In this document: positions 27,086-35,383 of the stretch, in pieces
Layout of the letters: every line of letters starts with the position of its first letter
Numbering within the stretch: position 1 is the stretch's first letter
DNA from: Actinoplanes sp. SE50/110
Lineage (GTDB): Bacteria > Actinomycetota > Actinomycetes > Mycobacteriales > Micromonosporaceae
Direction: 5' to 3'
Assembly: GCF_900119315.1 (NCBI RefSeq)
Contig: NZ_LT827010.1
Span: 6,295,001 to 6,359,000 of the forward strand
DNA: 64,000 nt
Notes under the pieces: model-generated
Seen by the model: only the letters and a program-made list of their open reading frames with translations
Database searches by the model: none
What the model was told of the DNA's origin: nothing
Translations under genes and position numbers: made by a program

Positions 27086-28354
27086 GTGGAGCAGAGGGTG
27101 ATCGATGCCATCCGTGACGGCGACGTCGAGGAGGCCCGGCGGTTCCTGACGGTGATTTCCTCGGGTGACCGGTGGGAGGCCGACATTCGGGCGTTCGGCG
27201 CCGCAGTGTTGCGCCATGGCGGGCCGGGTATGGCGGAGATGCTTTTCCAGGACGAGGTCCTGCCCTCGGGACTGTGGGACGATGTCGACCCGGTGGTCTG
27301 GGCCGCCGATCACGGCACGTGCGGATTCCTGGACAACCTGCTGCACCGGCATTCTGTCGACGAAACGCAGCTTCGGCGGGCGCTCGAGGCCGCGCGGCTG
27401 TGGCTTGAGGCCACTCCCGAGCTGGAGCTGCGCCGCCGGGCGGGGATAGGCGTGGGCGAGCCGGTCGTCATCGAGCGGGATCGGGTGGTCATCGACGACC
27501 TGAGCCCGCGGACACCGCGGCTCCGGCTGTCCGCGCTCGACGGCCGTAGAGCTGAGGTTTTGCTCGCCCACCGTGGCGTGGTAACCACGTTGGAAACGAC
27601 ACTAAGCCTGCCGGTGTCTCCGGACGAACTGCTGGCGCGGGCGCTGCGGTCAGCCGATCCGGAAGCCCCGGACTGGTCGAACGTCCGCCGGGCCCTGCAG
27701 CAAAGGTTCTCGATGGCGGACAACGTCCGGTGGTCGATCGACCGGCTCGGTGACCCGCGGGTGGCGGTGCGGCGATTCACCGCCGAGCTGATGCACCATC
27801 TGACCCTCGACGGTGACGGACCGGACGAGCCCTACGCCCCGCAAGCGCTGAACGCACTTCACGACCGGATCACCGTCGAACCGGAGCCCCTAGTACTGGA
27901 CTCGCTGATGGGCGCCTACGCGGGTTTCCGGCATATCGGCGACATCCTCGTCGAACTCCTGCCCTTCGCCGGTCACCCGCACCCGGGCGTGCGCACCCGA
28001 GTGGCCATGGAGCTGCTGAACGGTACGGGAGGGCCGGCTGACGACCCGCCACCGCACGTGCTCGGGGTCATGTTTGGACTCACCCGGGACCCGAGCGCAC
28101 AGGTACGCGGTGCGGCGACGGCCGAACTCGTCTACTCACGCATCGACACGCCCGAATTGCGCGACCACCTCGCCGCTCTTCTCGCCGGCTCCGACCGCCG
28201 CATTCGGATCCAGGCCGCGACCGGGCTCGCCATGCGAGGCGACCCGGACGCTCTCGTTCAACTGCGCGATCTCAGTGCCGAGGACGGTTACGAGTCGCAC
28301 GCCTGGTACGACCTCGACATGGTCGAGCGCATGCTCGGCTTGAGTGGCTTGTAA
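27086..28354 (+). CDS. HEAT-repeat protein, possible orphan immunity protein
   Basis: A protein of 422 residues with a helical N-terminal domain (IRDGDVEEARRFLTVISSGD) and C-terminal HEAT-like repeats (HPGVRTRVAMELLNGTGG, SAQVRGAATAELVYS, DRRIRIQAATGLAMRGD). HEAT proteins of this size occur as immunity or adaptor proteins in actinobacterial toxin loci. The start is a GTG at 27086; no other start in the region fits better. It is flanked by IS element 2 and by a small inverted-repeat element. Confidence 0.7.
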   Translation: MEQRVIDAIRDGDVEEARRFLTVISSGDRWEADIRAFGAAVLRHGGPGMAEMLFQDEVLPSGLWDDVDPVVWAADHGTCGFLDNLLHRHSVDETQLRRALEAARLWLEATPELELRRRAGIGVGEPVVIERDRVVIDDLSPRTPRLRLSALDGRRAEVLLAHRGVVTTLETTLSLPVSPDELLARALRSADPEAPDWSNVRRALQQRFSMADNVRWSIDRLGDPRVAVRRFTAELMHHLTLDGDGPDEPYAPQALNALHDRITVEPEPLVLDSLMGAYAGFRHIGDILVELLPFAGHPHPGVRTRVAMELLNGTGGPADDPPPHVLGVMFGLTRDPSAQVRGAATAELVYSRIDTPELRDHLAALLAGSDRRIRIQAATGLAMRGDPDALVQLRDLSAEDGYESHAWYDLDMVERMLGLSGL

Positions 28355-28950
28355 GAAGCTGTCTCGGTCTTTGACCATGACGGCGTTCTGTCACAGGGGG
28401 GATCCTCAGGATGCCACGGTGACGCTTCGTCGTCATGGTCACCTACGTCAGTCAGCCGTACGGCACTCCCGCCAAGCCCTGGTTCGACACGCGTTACTGC
28501 AGTACACGGCGTCGCGGCGACGGCGGACTAGCTTCCAGACCACGCACTGCGCACACCGGGCAGGACATCATCGCGACCGCCCTCTCGGCGCTGGCCACCT
28601 CCTACTCCGTGGAGCCTGGACGCAACGGGGTTACGAACGCCCGCACAACCAGCGCCGTGAGCTTCTTTGCCCGGAGAGCCTTGCGTCGCGCTCGGCAAGC
28701 ACGCCCCACGCACGACGGCGAGCAATACCACTGACGCGTACTCGCATCGCGGGCGAGAGGGCCGCAGCTCAGGCATCGTCTCGGGGGTTGTCGAGTGGCC
28801 ACATTCTCAGAATCGACCCGTCGACCACATCCGTCTACAGGCTGGCATTCGTACTGACGTCACCGTGACGCCAACGCGAACGGCTACTACAACCAACATC
28901 ACCCTGCACACCAGCTGAGCTGGAAAAACGGGACCAAAGACAGTTTCTTA
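28352..28950. repeat. 599-bp segment bounded by 13-bp inverted repeats (MITE-like)
   Basis: TAAGAAGCTGTCT (28352-28364) faces AGACAGTTTCTTA (28938-28950); 12 of 13 positions match when inverted. A third copy of AGAAGCTGTC lies at 26826-26835, right beside IS element 2. The segment contains no transposase. It may be a non-autonomous element or a remnant that overlaps the last codons of the HEAT gene. Confidence 0.4.
28602..28802 (-). CDS. Small zinc-ribbon-like protein
   Basis: 66 residues with RCLSCGPLARD and WYCSPSCVGRACRARRK: a C-x2-C ... C-x3-C arrangement followed by a basic helix, like many small actinobacterial zinc-ribbon proteins. It lies within the inverted-repeat segment and could be a fragment. 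Confidence 0.4.
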   Translation of the reverse strand: MATRQPPRRCLSCGPLARDASTRQWYCSPSCVGRACRARRKALRAKKLTALVVRAFVTPLRPGSTE

Positions 28951-29030
28951 GGCACACGCGCTGGTCATGCCCTCGTAGCGCCGGGGTTCTTAAACCTCCG
29001 CCGTCCCCTGAGTAAGGACGCGTCACTCCG

Positions 29031-29114
29031 TGGCACCCGCTCTGGGCCATCGCAGGATCCGCCGGAGGAGTCGCGGCCGCCGCCGTCGCGATCGCCGTCC
29101 GGTACGGGGGCTGA
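29031..29114 (+). pseudogene. Fragment of a small membrane protein
   Basis: WHPLWAIAGSAGGVAAAAVA and RYGG then TGA: one hydrophobic helix with no start codon after the upstream stop. It ends 3 bases before the GTG of the next small membrane gene, as a coupled gene pair would, so it is likely the tail of a deleted gene. Confidence 0.35.
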
Positions 29115-29117
29115 CCG

Positions 29118-29330
29118 GTGAGCCGGCCACCCCGACCTACCTGGTACACCTGGACGGCGCTGCTCGCATCGTCGCTGGCGACCGGCACTGCGGCGGTCGC
29201 AATCTCGCTGCACGCTCAGGCCGAATCGAACCGCAAGCTGTGCGGCATCGTCAGCACGCAAGATGACGCCTGGTCGGAGACGACACCGACCACGGTTACC
29301 GGTAGCCGCGTGGCCAAGGCGATGCGGTAG
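29118..29330 (+). CDS. Small phage-type membrane protein
   Basis: 70 residues from GTG: an N-terminal hydrophobic helix (TWTALLASSLATGTAAVAI) and then a polar tail with QAESNRKLCGIVSTQDDAW. Similar short proteins with a helix and an SNRKLC-like motif occur beside holin-type genes in actinophages. The function is unknown. Confidence 0.5.
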   Translation: MSRPPRPTWYTWTALLASSLATGTAAVAISLHAQAESNRKLCGIVSTQDDAWSETTPTTVTGSRVAKAMR

Positions 29331-29766
29331 CTACGCCGCGACCTGGGATGCCCGCCCGATTTGCGCGGGTGCCCGGCGGCCAGGTGGGTGATGAACATCA
29401 GTGACCCATTGCTGCTGACCCGCCGGATCGCCCTCACCCGGTATGGTCGGCCGCCCAGTCGACGGGCTGAGCGTCACCAGGGCTGAGTTGCCCGCCAGAC
29501 CCGCTGCCGCTTGGCCACCTCAAGGTTGGCGCCGCACGCCTGGTAGAGGTCCGCGAGCGGCTGGAGCCAGGCGGCCACCGCCGCATCCGGGACCGATGCA
29601 ACTGAACCTTCCTGGGCGGCGGCCTGTATCTACAAGTGGCCAACATCGCAGGAACACCACATTGATACTGACCTGTTTTTGACAGTGGCCAAGTTCCTCA
29701 CACGGGGTTGCACAGGGTGGTCGAGATCAGACACTCTGTCCCTCTTCGTCAACCCGGGGGTGCAGT
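29331..29766. other. Gap with a minus-strand coding remnant
   Basis: No intact gene. On the minus strand a fragment ending with TGA at 29474 reads AAWLQPLADLYQACGANLEV and RQRVWRATQPW, the tail of a small helical protein. It has no plausible start, since a stop lies just upstream. Confidence 0.35.
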
Positions 29767-30180
29767 GTGGCAAGGGCGTCAGCAAGAACGGCGAGGACCA
29801 GCGGGTTCGCGCTGTTCCTCATGGCCATGATCACAGCGGCGGAACTGCTGGGGACCGCATACGCAGTGCTCATTGGCCTGGAGGAACTCGTACAAGCCTC
29901 GCCATACGGCCACACCGGCACCGTCATCGTCACCCTGGCCGCCGCCGTCATCGCCGTGGCCGCCGCCGTCATTGCGTGGCGTGGCATCGGCGGCACCACG
30001 CGAATCGTCGCCGCCACCCTCACGTTCCTCGCGGCCGGGCTCGTCCTCATGCTCACTATCTCGCTGCTGACCTCGTCGAAGGGTCACGCGATGGGATTCT
30101 CGATCGTTCTGGCGCCCGGCACCGTGTTCCTCTTCTGGATCGGCCGAGCCGTTCTGCAGGCCCCGGCGGGTGGCCGGTGA
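29767..30180 (+). CDS. Four-helix membrane protein of an ESX-type operon
   Basis: 137 residues from GTG with four predicted membrane helices (FALFLMAMITAAELLGTAY; VIVTLAAAVIAVAAAVIAW; ATLTFLAAGLVLMLTISLL; FSIVLAPGTVFLFWI). Its stop overlaps the GTG of the YbaB-like gene. Membrane proteins of this kind often precede YbaB/EspC/WXG genes. The specific function is unknown. Confidence 0.65.
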   Translation: MARASARTARTSGFALFLMAMITAAELLGTAYAVLIGLEELVQASPYGHTGTVIVTLAAAVIAVAAAVIAWRGIGGTTRIVAATLTFLAAGLVLMLTISLLTSSKGHAMGFSIVLAPGTVFLFWIGRAVLQAPAGGR

Positions 30181-30908
30181 ACCCCATGGAACCGGACATG
30201 GCGCGCCGCCTTCAGCAGCTGCAGCAGCGGGCGCAGCAGCTCGGGAAGGTCGCGAGCGACCTGGCGGCCGCCGCCCCGCAGCACGTGGAGGGCAGCGATG
30301 CCACCGGCTGCGTCGTGGCGACGCTCGGCCCGGACAACCTGCCGGCCGACTTCCGCATCCAGGACCGGTGGCATCAGCGCCTGGAGGCTGAGAAGCTCGC
30401 CCCTGCTGTGCTGGCCGCCTACGCCGACGCGGTGAAGACGAAGCAGCGCCAGTGGGTTGGCCGTCTCGACCAGTCCGGCTGGTGGGCGCAGCGCCGCGAC
30501 GCTGAGGCAGGCTGGCTAGTGACGGAGCCCGCGCCGGCGCCGAAAGGTGGTCGTCCGCAGCCGGACGATCCCGAGTTCGCCGAGCAGATCATGAAGACCT
30601 TGCGCAACGCCCGCGAGCAGGCTTCCCAGCAGCCGCCGGCGTCCGCGCAGGGCACCGACGCCCAGCGCAACGTCACCGTACGCCTCGGCCAGGGTGGGTT
30701 TGTCGGCTGCGACATCGACACGCGGTGGGCGCGCAGCAGTTCGGGCACCGCGATCAGCGGCGCTCTGCGGACGGCGTTGCAGCAGGCCAAGCGCGAGCTG
30801 AAGCCGTCCTCCACGACCTTCGGCGAGGTCGATGCGTTGGTGGCTGATGCCCTGGCCACCTTGTCAGCCCTTACCCGGACTCAGCAGCACCGAGGTGATC
30901 ACCGATGA
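30177..30908 (+). CDS. YbaB/EbfC-like protein of the second ESX-type operon
   Basis: 243 residues from GTG (an ATG three codons on is an alternative). The N-terminus is a Gln-rich helix (RRLQQLQQRAQQLGKVASDL). The C-terminal part has NVTVRLGQGGFVGCDIDTRW and a closing helix, the strand-helix pattern of YbaB-like proteins. It overlaps the membrane gene before it and the EspC-like gene after it by 4 bases each. It is longer than the 129-residue version at 7530, having a Pro/Gln-rich middle. Confidence 0.7.
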   Translation: MNPMEPDMARRLQQLQQRAQQLGKVASDLAAAAPQHVEGSDATGCVVATLGPDNLPADFRIQDRWHQRLEAEKLAPAVLAAYADAVKTKQRQWVGRLDQSGWWAQRRDAEAGWLVTEPAPAPKGGRPQPDDPEFAEQIMKTLRNAREQASQQPPASAQGTDAQRNVTVRLGQGGFVGCDIDTRWARSSSGTAISGALRTALQQAKRELKPSSTTFGEVDALVADALATLSALTRTQQHRGDHR

Positions 30909-31219
30909 GCCAGCCCACCCCCGACGAGGTGCGAGTGGCCACCGACGCGCTGCGCACGGAGTCCGGCACCTGGAACAACCAGAGCGACACCACGAAGGCG
31001 CTGAGCGCCAAGACGGCAACCTTGGAGTTCGGCCGGCTAGAGGCCGGGCTCTTCCAGATGATGGTCGGTCCGTACAACGACGTCATCCACGCCGTCACGG
31101 CCCGCGCCAACGAGGGGGTGACGGCGATGAAGGAGATCGCCGACACGCTGCACCAGGCCGCGGACACCTACGAACAAGAGGACCGGGCCGGGGCCCACCG
31201 CATCAAGAACGTCTACTGA
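30905..31219 (+). CDS. EspC/WXG100-like ESX-associated small protein
   Basis: 104 residues, all helical, beginning MSQPTPDEVRVATDALRTES and ending with a long helix (IADTLHQAADTYEQEDRAGA). The ADTYEQED-type end is typical of EspC/DUF2580 or WXG100-like partners. It is coupled to the YbaB-like gene and followed by the large WXG-type gene after 15 bases. Confidence 0.75.
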   Translation: MSQPTPDEVRVATDALRTESGTWNNQSDTTKALSAKTATLEFGRLEAGLFQMMVGPYNDVIHAVTARANEGVTAMKEIADTLHQAADTYEQEDRAGAHRIKNVY

Positions 31220-31234
31220 CGGGGGAGCACGTCG

Positions 31235-32026
31235 ATGTTCAGCGTGGCGCAGTTCGAGGCCGTGATCGCAGAGATCAACCAAGGGAAGCAGACCTACGAC
31301 GCCAAGATCGCCCAGGTCATCCCCGCAGCCGATCACTTGGCAAGCCAATGGTGGGTTGCCGACGTCATCGCCGAGGCAATCCACTACCTCGCCAAGGAGA
31401 CCGTAGACCTAGCCACGGAGATCGGGAACTTCATCCTCGACCTGCTGAAAGGCTGCGGCGCTCCGATCTTCATGTTCCGCGACTCATGGACCTGGACGGA
31501 CATCAAGAGCGGTTTCAGCGCCGTCTCCACCCAGCTGACCACCCAGAATCTCGTCGTCGATGACTCGAAGTGGGCCGGCGACGCCAAGGACGCCTACCTC
31601 ACCGTCGCCGAAGCGCAGTCCGCTGCCGCCGGCCGCCTCAGCTCGATCGCCGGCAACACCAGTAATTCCCTGCTGGAGTGCGCCATCGCCGGCTCCGCCT
31701 TCTACCTCACGGTGGCGGCAGTCCTCGCGAAATTGATCGTCGCGGCGGCCGCTTCGGTGGCCGCGTTCAGCAGCGCCATCTTCTCGGAGATCGGCGCCAT
31801 GATCTTCCTGGAAGAAGGCGGCGTCAACATCACCGCGCTCGCCACAGCGGCCGGCCTGCTTTCCGGTTTCCTTGGCGACCAGGCCCGAGTCATGATCTCG
31901 CTGCACAGCGACTCCAGCGACCCGGCCAACTTCCCGGGCGGCATGTGGCCACGAACGAACGCCAGCGCGTTCAGCGACGCGACCGTCAAGGACGGCGACG
32001 CCGACTGGAGTCTGAAGAAGGACTAG
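31235..32026 (+). CDS. Large WXG100-like ESX substrate without a toxin domain
   Basis: 263 residues. The N-terminal helices, the turn DSKWAGDAKDAYLTVAEAQS, and a hydrophobic helical region (AFYLTVAAVLAKLIVAAAA) match the layout of the 8319-9020 protein. The C-terminus is a short polar tail (NASAFSDATVKDGDADWSL), with no recognisable toxin and no toxin gene after it. Instead an SMI1/KNR4 immunity-type gene follows at 32122. The toxin may have been lost. Confidence 0.75.
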   Translation: MFSVAQFEAVIAEINQGKQTYDAKIAQVIPAADHLASQWWVADVIAEAIHYLAKETVDLATEIGNFILDLLKGCGAPIFMFRDSWTWTDIKSGFSAVSTQLTTQNLVVDDSKWAGDAKDAYLTVAEAQSAAAGRLSSIAGNTSNSLLECAIAGSAFYLTVAAVLAKLIVAAAASVAAFSSAIFSEIGAMIFLEEGGVNITALATAAGLLSGFLGDQARVMISLHSDSSDPANFPGGMWPRTNASAFSDATVKDGDADWSLKKD

Positions 32027-32121
32027 GACACCTTCCAACCCCGCGCTCACATGCCGAATTGAGTGCGTTGAGAGTTGCCGCCTCGGACCATTTTGTCGGT
32101 GGGTGGCGCTAGGGTCCCGCC

Positions 32122-32766
32122 ATGACAGAGATCGACTGGTCAGACGTCCGGCCCCGCATCGCCGTCTTGGCGGGACTCGCCGGTGCCGCGGAGGTCTTCG
32201 GCGCGATCTCGCACGGCTGGCGGCTAGCACCTGCGTTGACCGCCGATGAACTCGCCGAGCTGGAGGGCCAGCTGGGTGTCGAGCTTCCGGTTGATTACGG
32301 TTCGTTCCTAACCGATGTGAGCCGCGGCGGCGCCGGCCCGGCATACGGACTCTTCCCTGTGCGCCGCGTAGAAGGACGTTGGGCATGGGAGGGCGACGGC
32401 GCCTCTCTCAATGACCGCGAGACACTCACCCGACCGTTCGGCCACATCCGAGCCTTCAATCCCGCCGACGACTTGGACAACCCGCCGCAGATCGGACGGA
32501 ATGATGACGCCTTGTGGGAGCTGCACGACGAGGTTCTCTCCGATCCGGCCCACGTGACAGGCCTGCTCTACCTCTGCCACCTCGGCTGCGCCCTACGTGA
32601 GGCTCTGGTGGTAACTGGCCCCTCTCGCGGTCAGATGTGGGCCGATGACACAGCAGATGGAGAGGGCTTCCGTCCCCTTCACAACCCGGACAGCAGCCGC
32701 ATGACCTTCGCTGCCTGGTACCGCACCTGGCTCCGCCAGTCAGAACGGACATCGTCTGAACGATAA
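32122..32766 (+). CDS. SMI1/KNR4-family immunity-type protein
   Basis: 214 residues. The core LTADELAELEGQLGVELPVD and GSFLTDVSRGGAGPAYGLFP is the SMI1/KNR4 (SUKH) signature, a superfamily that neutralises nuclease and other toxins. It lies 95 bases after the toxin-less ESX operon, in the place where an immunity gene is expected. The matching toxin is not in the window. Confidence 0.85.
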   Translation: MTEIDWSDVRPRIAVLAGLAGAAEVFGAISHGWRLAPALTADELAELEGQLGVELPVDYGSFLTDVSRGGAGPAYGLFPVRRVEGRWAWEGDGASLNDRETLTRPFGHIRAFNPADDLDNPPQIGRNDDALWELHDEVLSDPAHVTGLLYLCHLGCALREALVVTGPSRGQMWADDTADGEGFRPLHNPDSSRMTFAAWYRTWLRQSERTSSER

Positions 32767-32865
32767 CTGCGCTCTTCTAGCCGCGATCCGCGCTCGAACC
32801 GAGCCGCGTCGTTACGTTGGACCACTGGCCTCGCGTAGGCGAGGCCCGGATCTGCGAAGTTTGGT

Positions 32866-33114
32866 GTGCCGTACCTGTCGGTCTGCTTGAGTACGAGAGT
32901 GCGCGACCTGCGACGTGGCACTTGGAGGGCGCTCACTGTCTTGGGCGCTCTCATGGCGGCTGTTGGACTGCTGATCTCCTCTGACTACCTCGTGAATGTG
33001 AACGTACCGTTCTTGGCCTCCGGCCTCGCTTCCTTCGGAGGAATGCTGTGCGGCCTCGCGTGGCGCCAATCAAGAAGCCGAGACGAGGTCAGCCGAAAGC
33101 CGAAGAAGCAATAA
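32866..33114 (+). CDS. Small two-helix membrane protein
   Basis: 82 residues from a GTG at 32866; a second GTG at 32899 would remove a Cys-containing N-terminus. Two hydrophobic helices (ALTVLGALMAAVGLLIS and VPFLASGLASFGGMLCGLAW) are followed by a basic tail. No family recognised. Confidence 0.5.
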   Translation: MPYLSVCLSTRVRDLRRGTWRALTVLGALMAAVGLLISSDYLVNVNVPFLASGLASFGGMLCGLAWRQSRSRDEVSRKPKKQ

Positions 33115-33343
33115 CCGAAGGCATACGGATCTGCCGCGATATTCGCGCGCCTCACCGCGGCTCTGACTACGTCACGCCAGGTCGCCTTAGTCGACTGGTC
33201 GCTGGAACCTGACGTAGCGTACCCATTCCCTCACCGCTTGACGTTCATGATCATCTCGGTGCCCAAACGCATCAATAAAATAGGCACTCGGATGCCACTG
33301 AACACGGTTGACTGTCGGAGCAGTGGTGAGAAATGCTGGCCCG

Positions 33344-34132
33344 ATGGGCTACATACCTCCGCCGTCCTGGCCACCGCCCGCGAACTGGCGCCCGCCGTTC
33401 GATGACTGGACGCCGCCCGAGTTCTGGCAGCCTGGTCGAGGAATCCCGATGACGCCAGATGGCGATCTGTACCTTCTTCCGCCGATTCCGGGCGAGGCTG
33501 CGCCGGTCGAGCCGACGGCCGAGGAGCAGGACGCGATACACCTTCGGCGCGTAACCCGGATGTTGAGCATATGGGCACGAGAGGTTCAGCGCGCCGCTCA
33601 CAGCTATTACCAGGCAACGGTTAAGGCCGAATGGACTGACCGGGCGATTGAGTACATGGAGGACTGGTCGCCCACTGAAGCTAACCTCCGCGAAGCCCTG
33701 GAGGAATCTTGGGTGCGCGGATACCAACTCGTAATGGCTGCTCACCAAATGGAACAATGGTTGGCCGCATACCGAGTTTCGGGAGGCGAAACCTCAGACG
33801 AGGGAGAGTTCGCAGAAGACAAGGAGTTAGAGCGACTTCTCCGTAACACGATTGAGCACCTCAGCGACGCTCGCTTCACCGAAGCCGCAGCCTGGCGCAA
33901 CCCCGCCGACACAAAACGGAAAAGCCCCAGCATAGAGAAACTACCTGGCGGTGGATTGTTCTTAGGATTTCGCCCGTCGAACCATGAGCTTGTCTTCGGG
34001 CTAGTTGAAGTCAAGAAGCTTTTTGAGCGCGCAAAGCGTTATGCATACGTCGATACGCCACGCGAAGATTCGGAATTCGAGCCCAGTGATATCGATTACG
34101 AAAACATGGGCTATCGCGGCGACGCGACCTGA
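33344..34132 (+). CDS. Unknown Pro/Trp-rich protein
   Basis: 262 residues from the ATG at 33344. The first 50 residues are Pro/Trp-rich (MGYIPPPSWPPPANWRPPFD), and the rest is helical and charged (AREVQRAAHSYYQATVKAEW). No signal peptide, no known motif. GC content is lower than in the backbone genes, which suggests recent arrival. It is the last complete cargo gene before the lysogeny switch. Confidence 0.6.
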   Translation: MGYIPPPSWPPPANWRPPFDDWTPPEFWQPGRGIPMTPDGDLYLLPPIPGEAAPVEPTAEEQDAIHLRRVTRMLSIWAREVQRAAHSYYQATVKAEWTDRAIEYMEDWSPTEANLREALEESWVRGYQLVMAAHQMEQWLAAYRVSGGETSDEGEFAEDKELERLLRNTIEHLSDARFTEAAAWRNPADTKRKSPSIEKLPGGGLFLGFRPSNHELVFGLVEVKKLFERAKRYAYVDTPREDSEFEPSDIDYENMGYRGDAT

Positions 34133-34216
34133 GGCGCAACAAACGTTACCTAGGGATGGGCCGATCCCTAAATGCGGCGGCATACCCGTTCCTCCGCCAC
34201 ATCAAGTTCGGCCTGA

Positions 34217-34402
34217 ACACCCATCGCTGATGATCCAAGATGCTCGGGTCGACGCACTGATCTGCTCCTCGCCACCGACCCCACCACAGGCGAGACCAGA
34301 AGCGAACCCGTCACGGCCCTGCACCGCAACCACGATACCCAGCTTGCTGACGTGACACCTCCCCGGCGGCCACCTTCTGACTTGTTGCTCGGCGAGCACT
34401 GA
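34217..34402 (+). pseudogene. Pretoxin HINT-domain remnant of a polymorphic toxin
   Basis: In one frame the sequence reads TDLLLATDPTTGETRSEPVT and ALHRNHDTQLADVT before a TGA at 34400. This resembles the conserved core of pretoxin HINT domains (L-ATDP-TGE...V-TALH). There is no start and no following toxin domain, so it is a leftover of a deleted polymorphic toxin gene. Confidence 0.6.
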
Positions 34403-34528
34403 CCAGGCTCCCCTACCGACGGGCGCAGGGGCGTTGCGGCAACCCCGGCTCCCTCGGACGGGTCAGTACCGTGATCCACAGCCCCGACCGGCGTATCACC
34501 GACCCCATAAACGTTCATGGCCAGCGCA

Positions 34529-34918
34529 CTAGCTCGCGCTGGCCGAGTCCTGTGCCTTCGCTTTGAGGTAGAGCAGGTAGTCAATCCAGCTTTGCTTGTC
34601 GGCGGCCGGGATATTGGGGTCCTCCAGGACATCAAGGATCTCTTTAAGTTTGGCCGGCACCGGTACGGCAGGTTGGATCTCATCTGCGGTGAGGTAGCCA
34701 AGGCTCACGGCTGCCCGCCGCGGATCGATGTCGAGAGCTGCGCAAAGAGCGCGGACGTGTTCGGCTTCGGGTGTGCTGGTGATCTCTCGCTCGTAGCGGC
34801 TGATGGTGGTTCGGCTGATGCCGGTTTCAGCGGCTAGGCGGTCCTGTGACCAGGTTTTGGCAGTGCGTCCTTGCGTGAGGAGTTTGCCGAAGGTCGGCCC
34901 CGGAGTTGCGCCGCTCAT
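34529..34918 (-). CDS. XRE-family repressor (lysogeny-type)
   Basis: 129 residues. The N-terminal helix-turn-helix is clear (TWSQDRLAAETGISRTTISR, then YEREITSTPEAEHVRALCAA), followed by a helical C-terminal part (LKEILDVLEDPNIPAADKQS). The ATG at 34918 is chosen because an operator-like palindrome covers it, and a TATGGT-like -10 lies 7-12 bases upstream, so the mRNA is probably leaderless. It is divergent from the Cro-like gene at 35114, the classic phage switch layout. Confidence 0.85.
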   Translation of the reverse strand: MSGATPGPTFGKLLTQGRTAKTWSQDRLAAETGISRTTISRYEREITSTPEAEHVRALCAALDIDPRRAAVSLGYLTADEIQPAVPVPAKLKEILDVLEDPNIPAADKQSWIDYLLYLKAKAQDSASAS

Positions 34919-34923
34919 GGCGC
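34908..34923. promoter_or_regulatory. Operator 1, GCGCCG-CTCA-TGGCGC over the repressor start
   Basis: A palindrome of the form GCGCC-N6-GGCGC that covers the repressor start codon. It extends outward to GTTGCGCC/GGCGCAAC. Binding here would block repressor synthesis (autoregulation). Confidence 0.65.
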
Positions 34924-34968
34924 AACCATAGCGGGTGTCGGTCAGAACGGTTCGCATGAGCCCACCTC

Positions 34969-34984
34969 GCGCCATATTTGGCGC
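34969..34984. promoter_or_regulatory. Operator 2, GCGCCA-TATT-TGGCGC
   Basis: A perfect palindrome with the same half-site as operators 1 and 3, in the divergent region between the repressor and the Cro-like gene. Confidence 0.7.
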
Positions 34985-35078
34985 GCCCAACAGGCGCTTC
35001 CTAGCTGCACGCTAGCAGCGGCAAAGGCTCCCGTCCATCGGACATGGACGATGTTGCGTCACTTTCGCGTCGGCCCTT

Positions 35079-35094
35079 GCGCCACAGCTGGCGC
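35079..35094. promoter_or_regulatory. Operator 3, GCGCCA-CAGC-TGGCGC in the early promoter
   Basis: The same half-site again. It overlaps a candidate early promoter (TTGCGC at 35077-35082, 18 bases, TACGCT at 35101-35106) just before the Cro-like ATG at 35114, so occupancy would shut off the rightward operon. Confidence 0.7.
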
Positions 35095-35113
35095 GAGGCC
35101 TACGCTCGATGCC

Positions 35114-35383
35114 ATGAGTGACGCAGCCAAGCCCACTCGGCGCGCCGCAATCGACACAAGCCGAGTTGCGGTCAACAAAGACCTGTTCCTCAACGCCTTC
35201 GCCGACAAAGGATGCGCCACCGGCCAGGAGCGAGCCGACCTGATTGGCACGTCCCGCCGTCTCACCGAGCGCTACCTGGCCGGCGAAGTAGTCCCTACCC
35301 TGCCTACCGCCCGCCGGATCGCCAAGCGTCTCGGGCGCAACATCGACGACCTGTGGCCGGACAATCTGGAGGCAGCGGCATGA
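35114..35383 (+). CDS. Cro-like helix-turn-helix regulator
   Basis: 89 residues, with a compact HTH in GQERADLIGTSRRLTERYLA and PTARRIAKRLGRNIDDLW. It is divergent from the repressor and is the first gene of the long rightward operon, the position of a Cro or early activator. Its stop overlaps the next ATG (ATGA). Confidence 0.75.
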   Translation: MSDAAKPTRRAAIDTSRVAVNKDLFLNAFADKGCATGQERADLIGTSRRLTERYLAGEVVPTLPTARRIAKRLGRNIDDLWPDNLEAAA

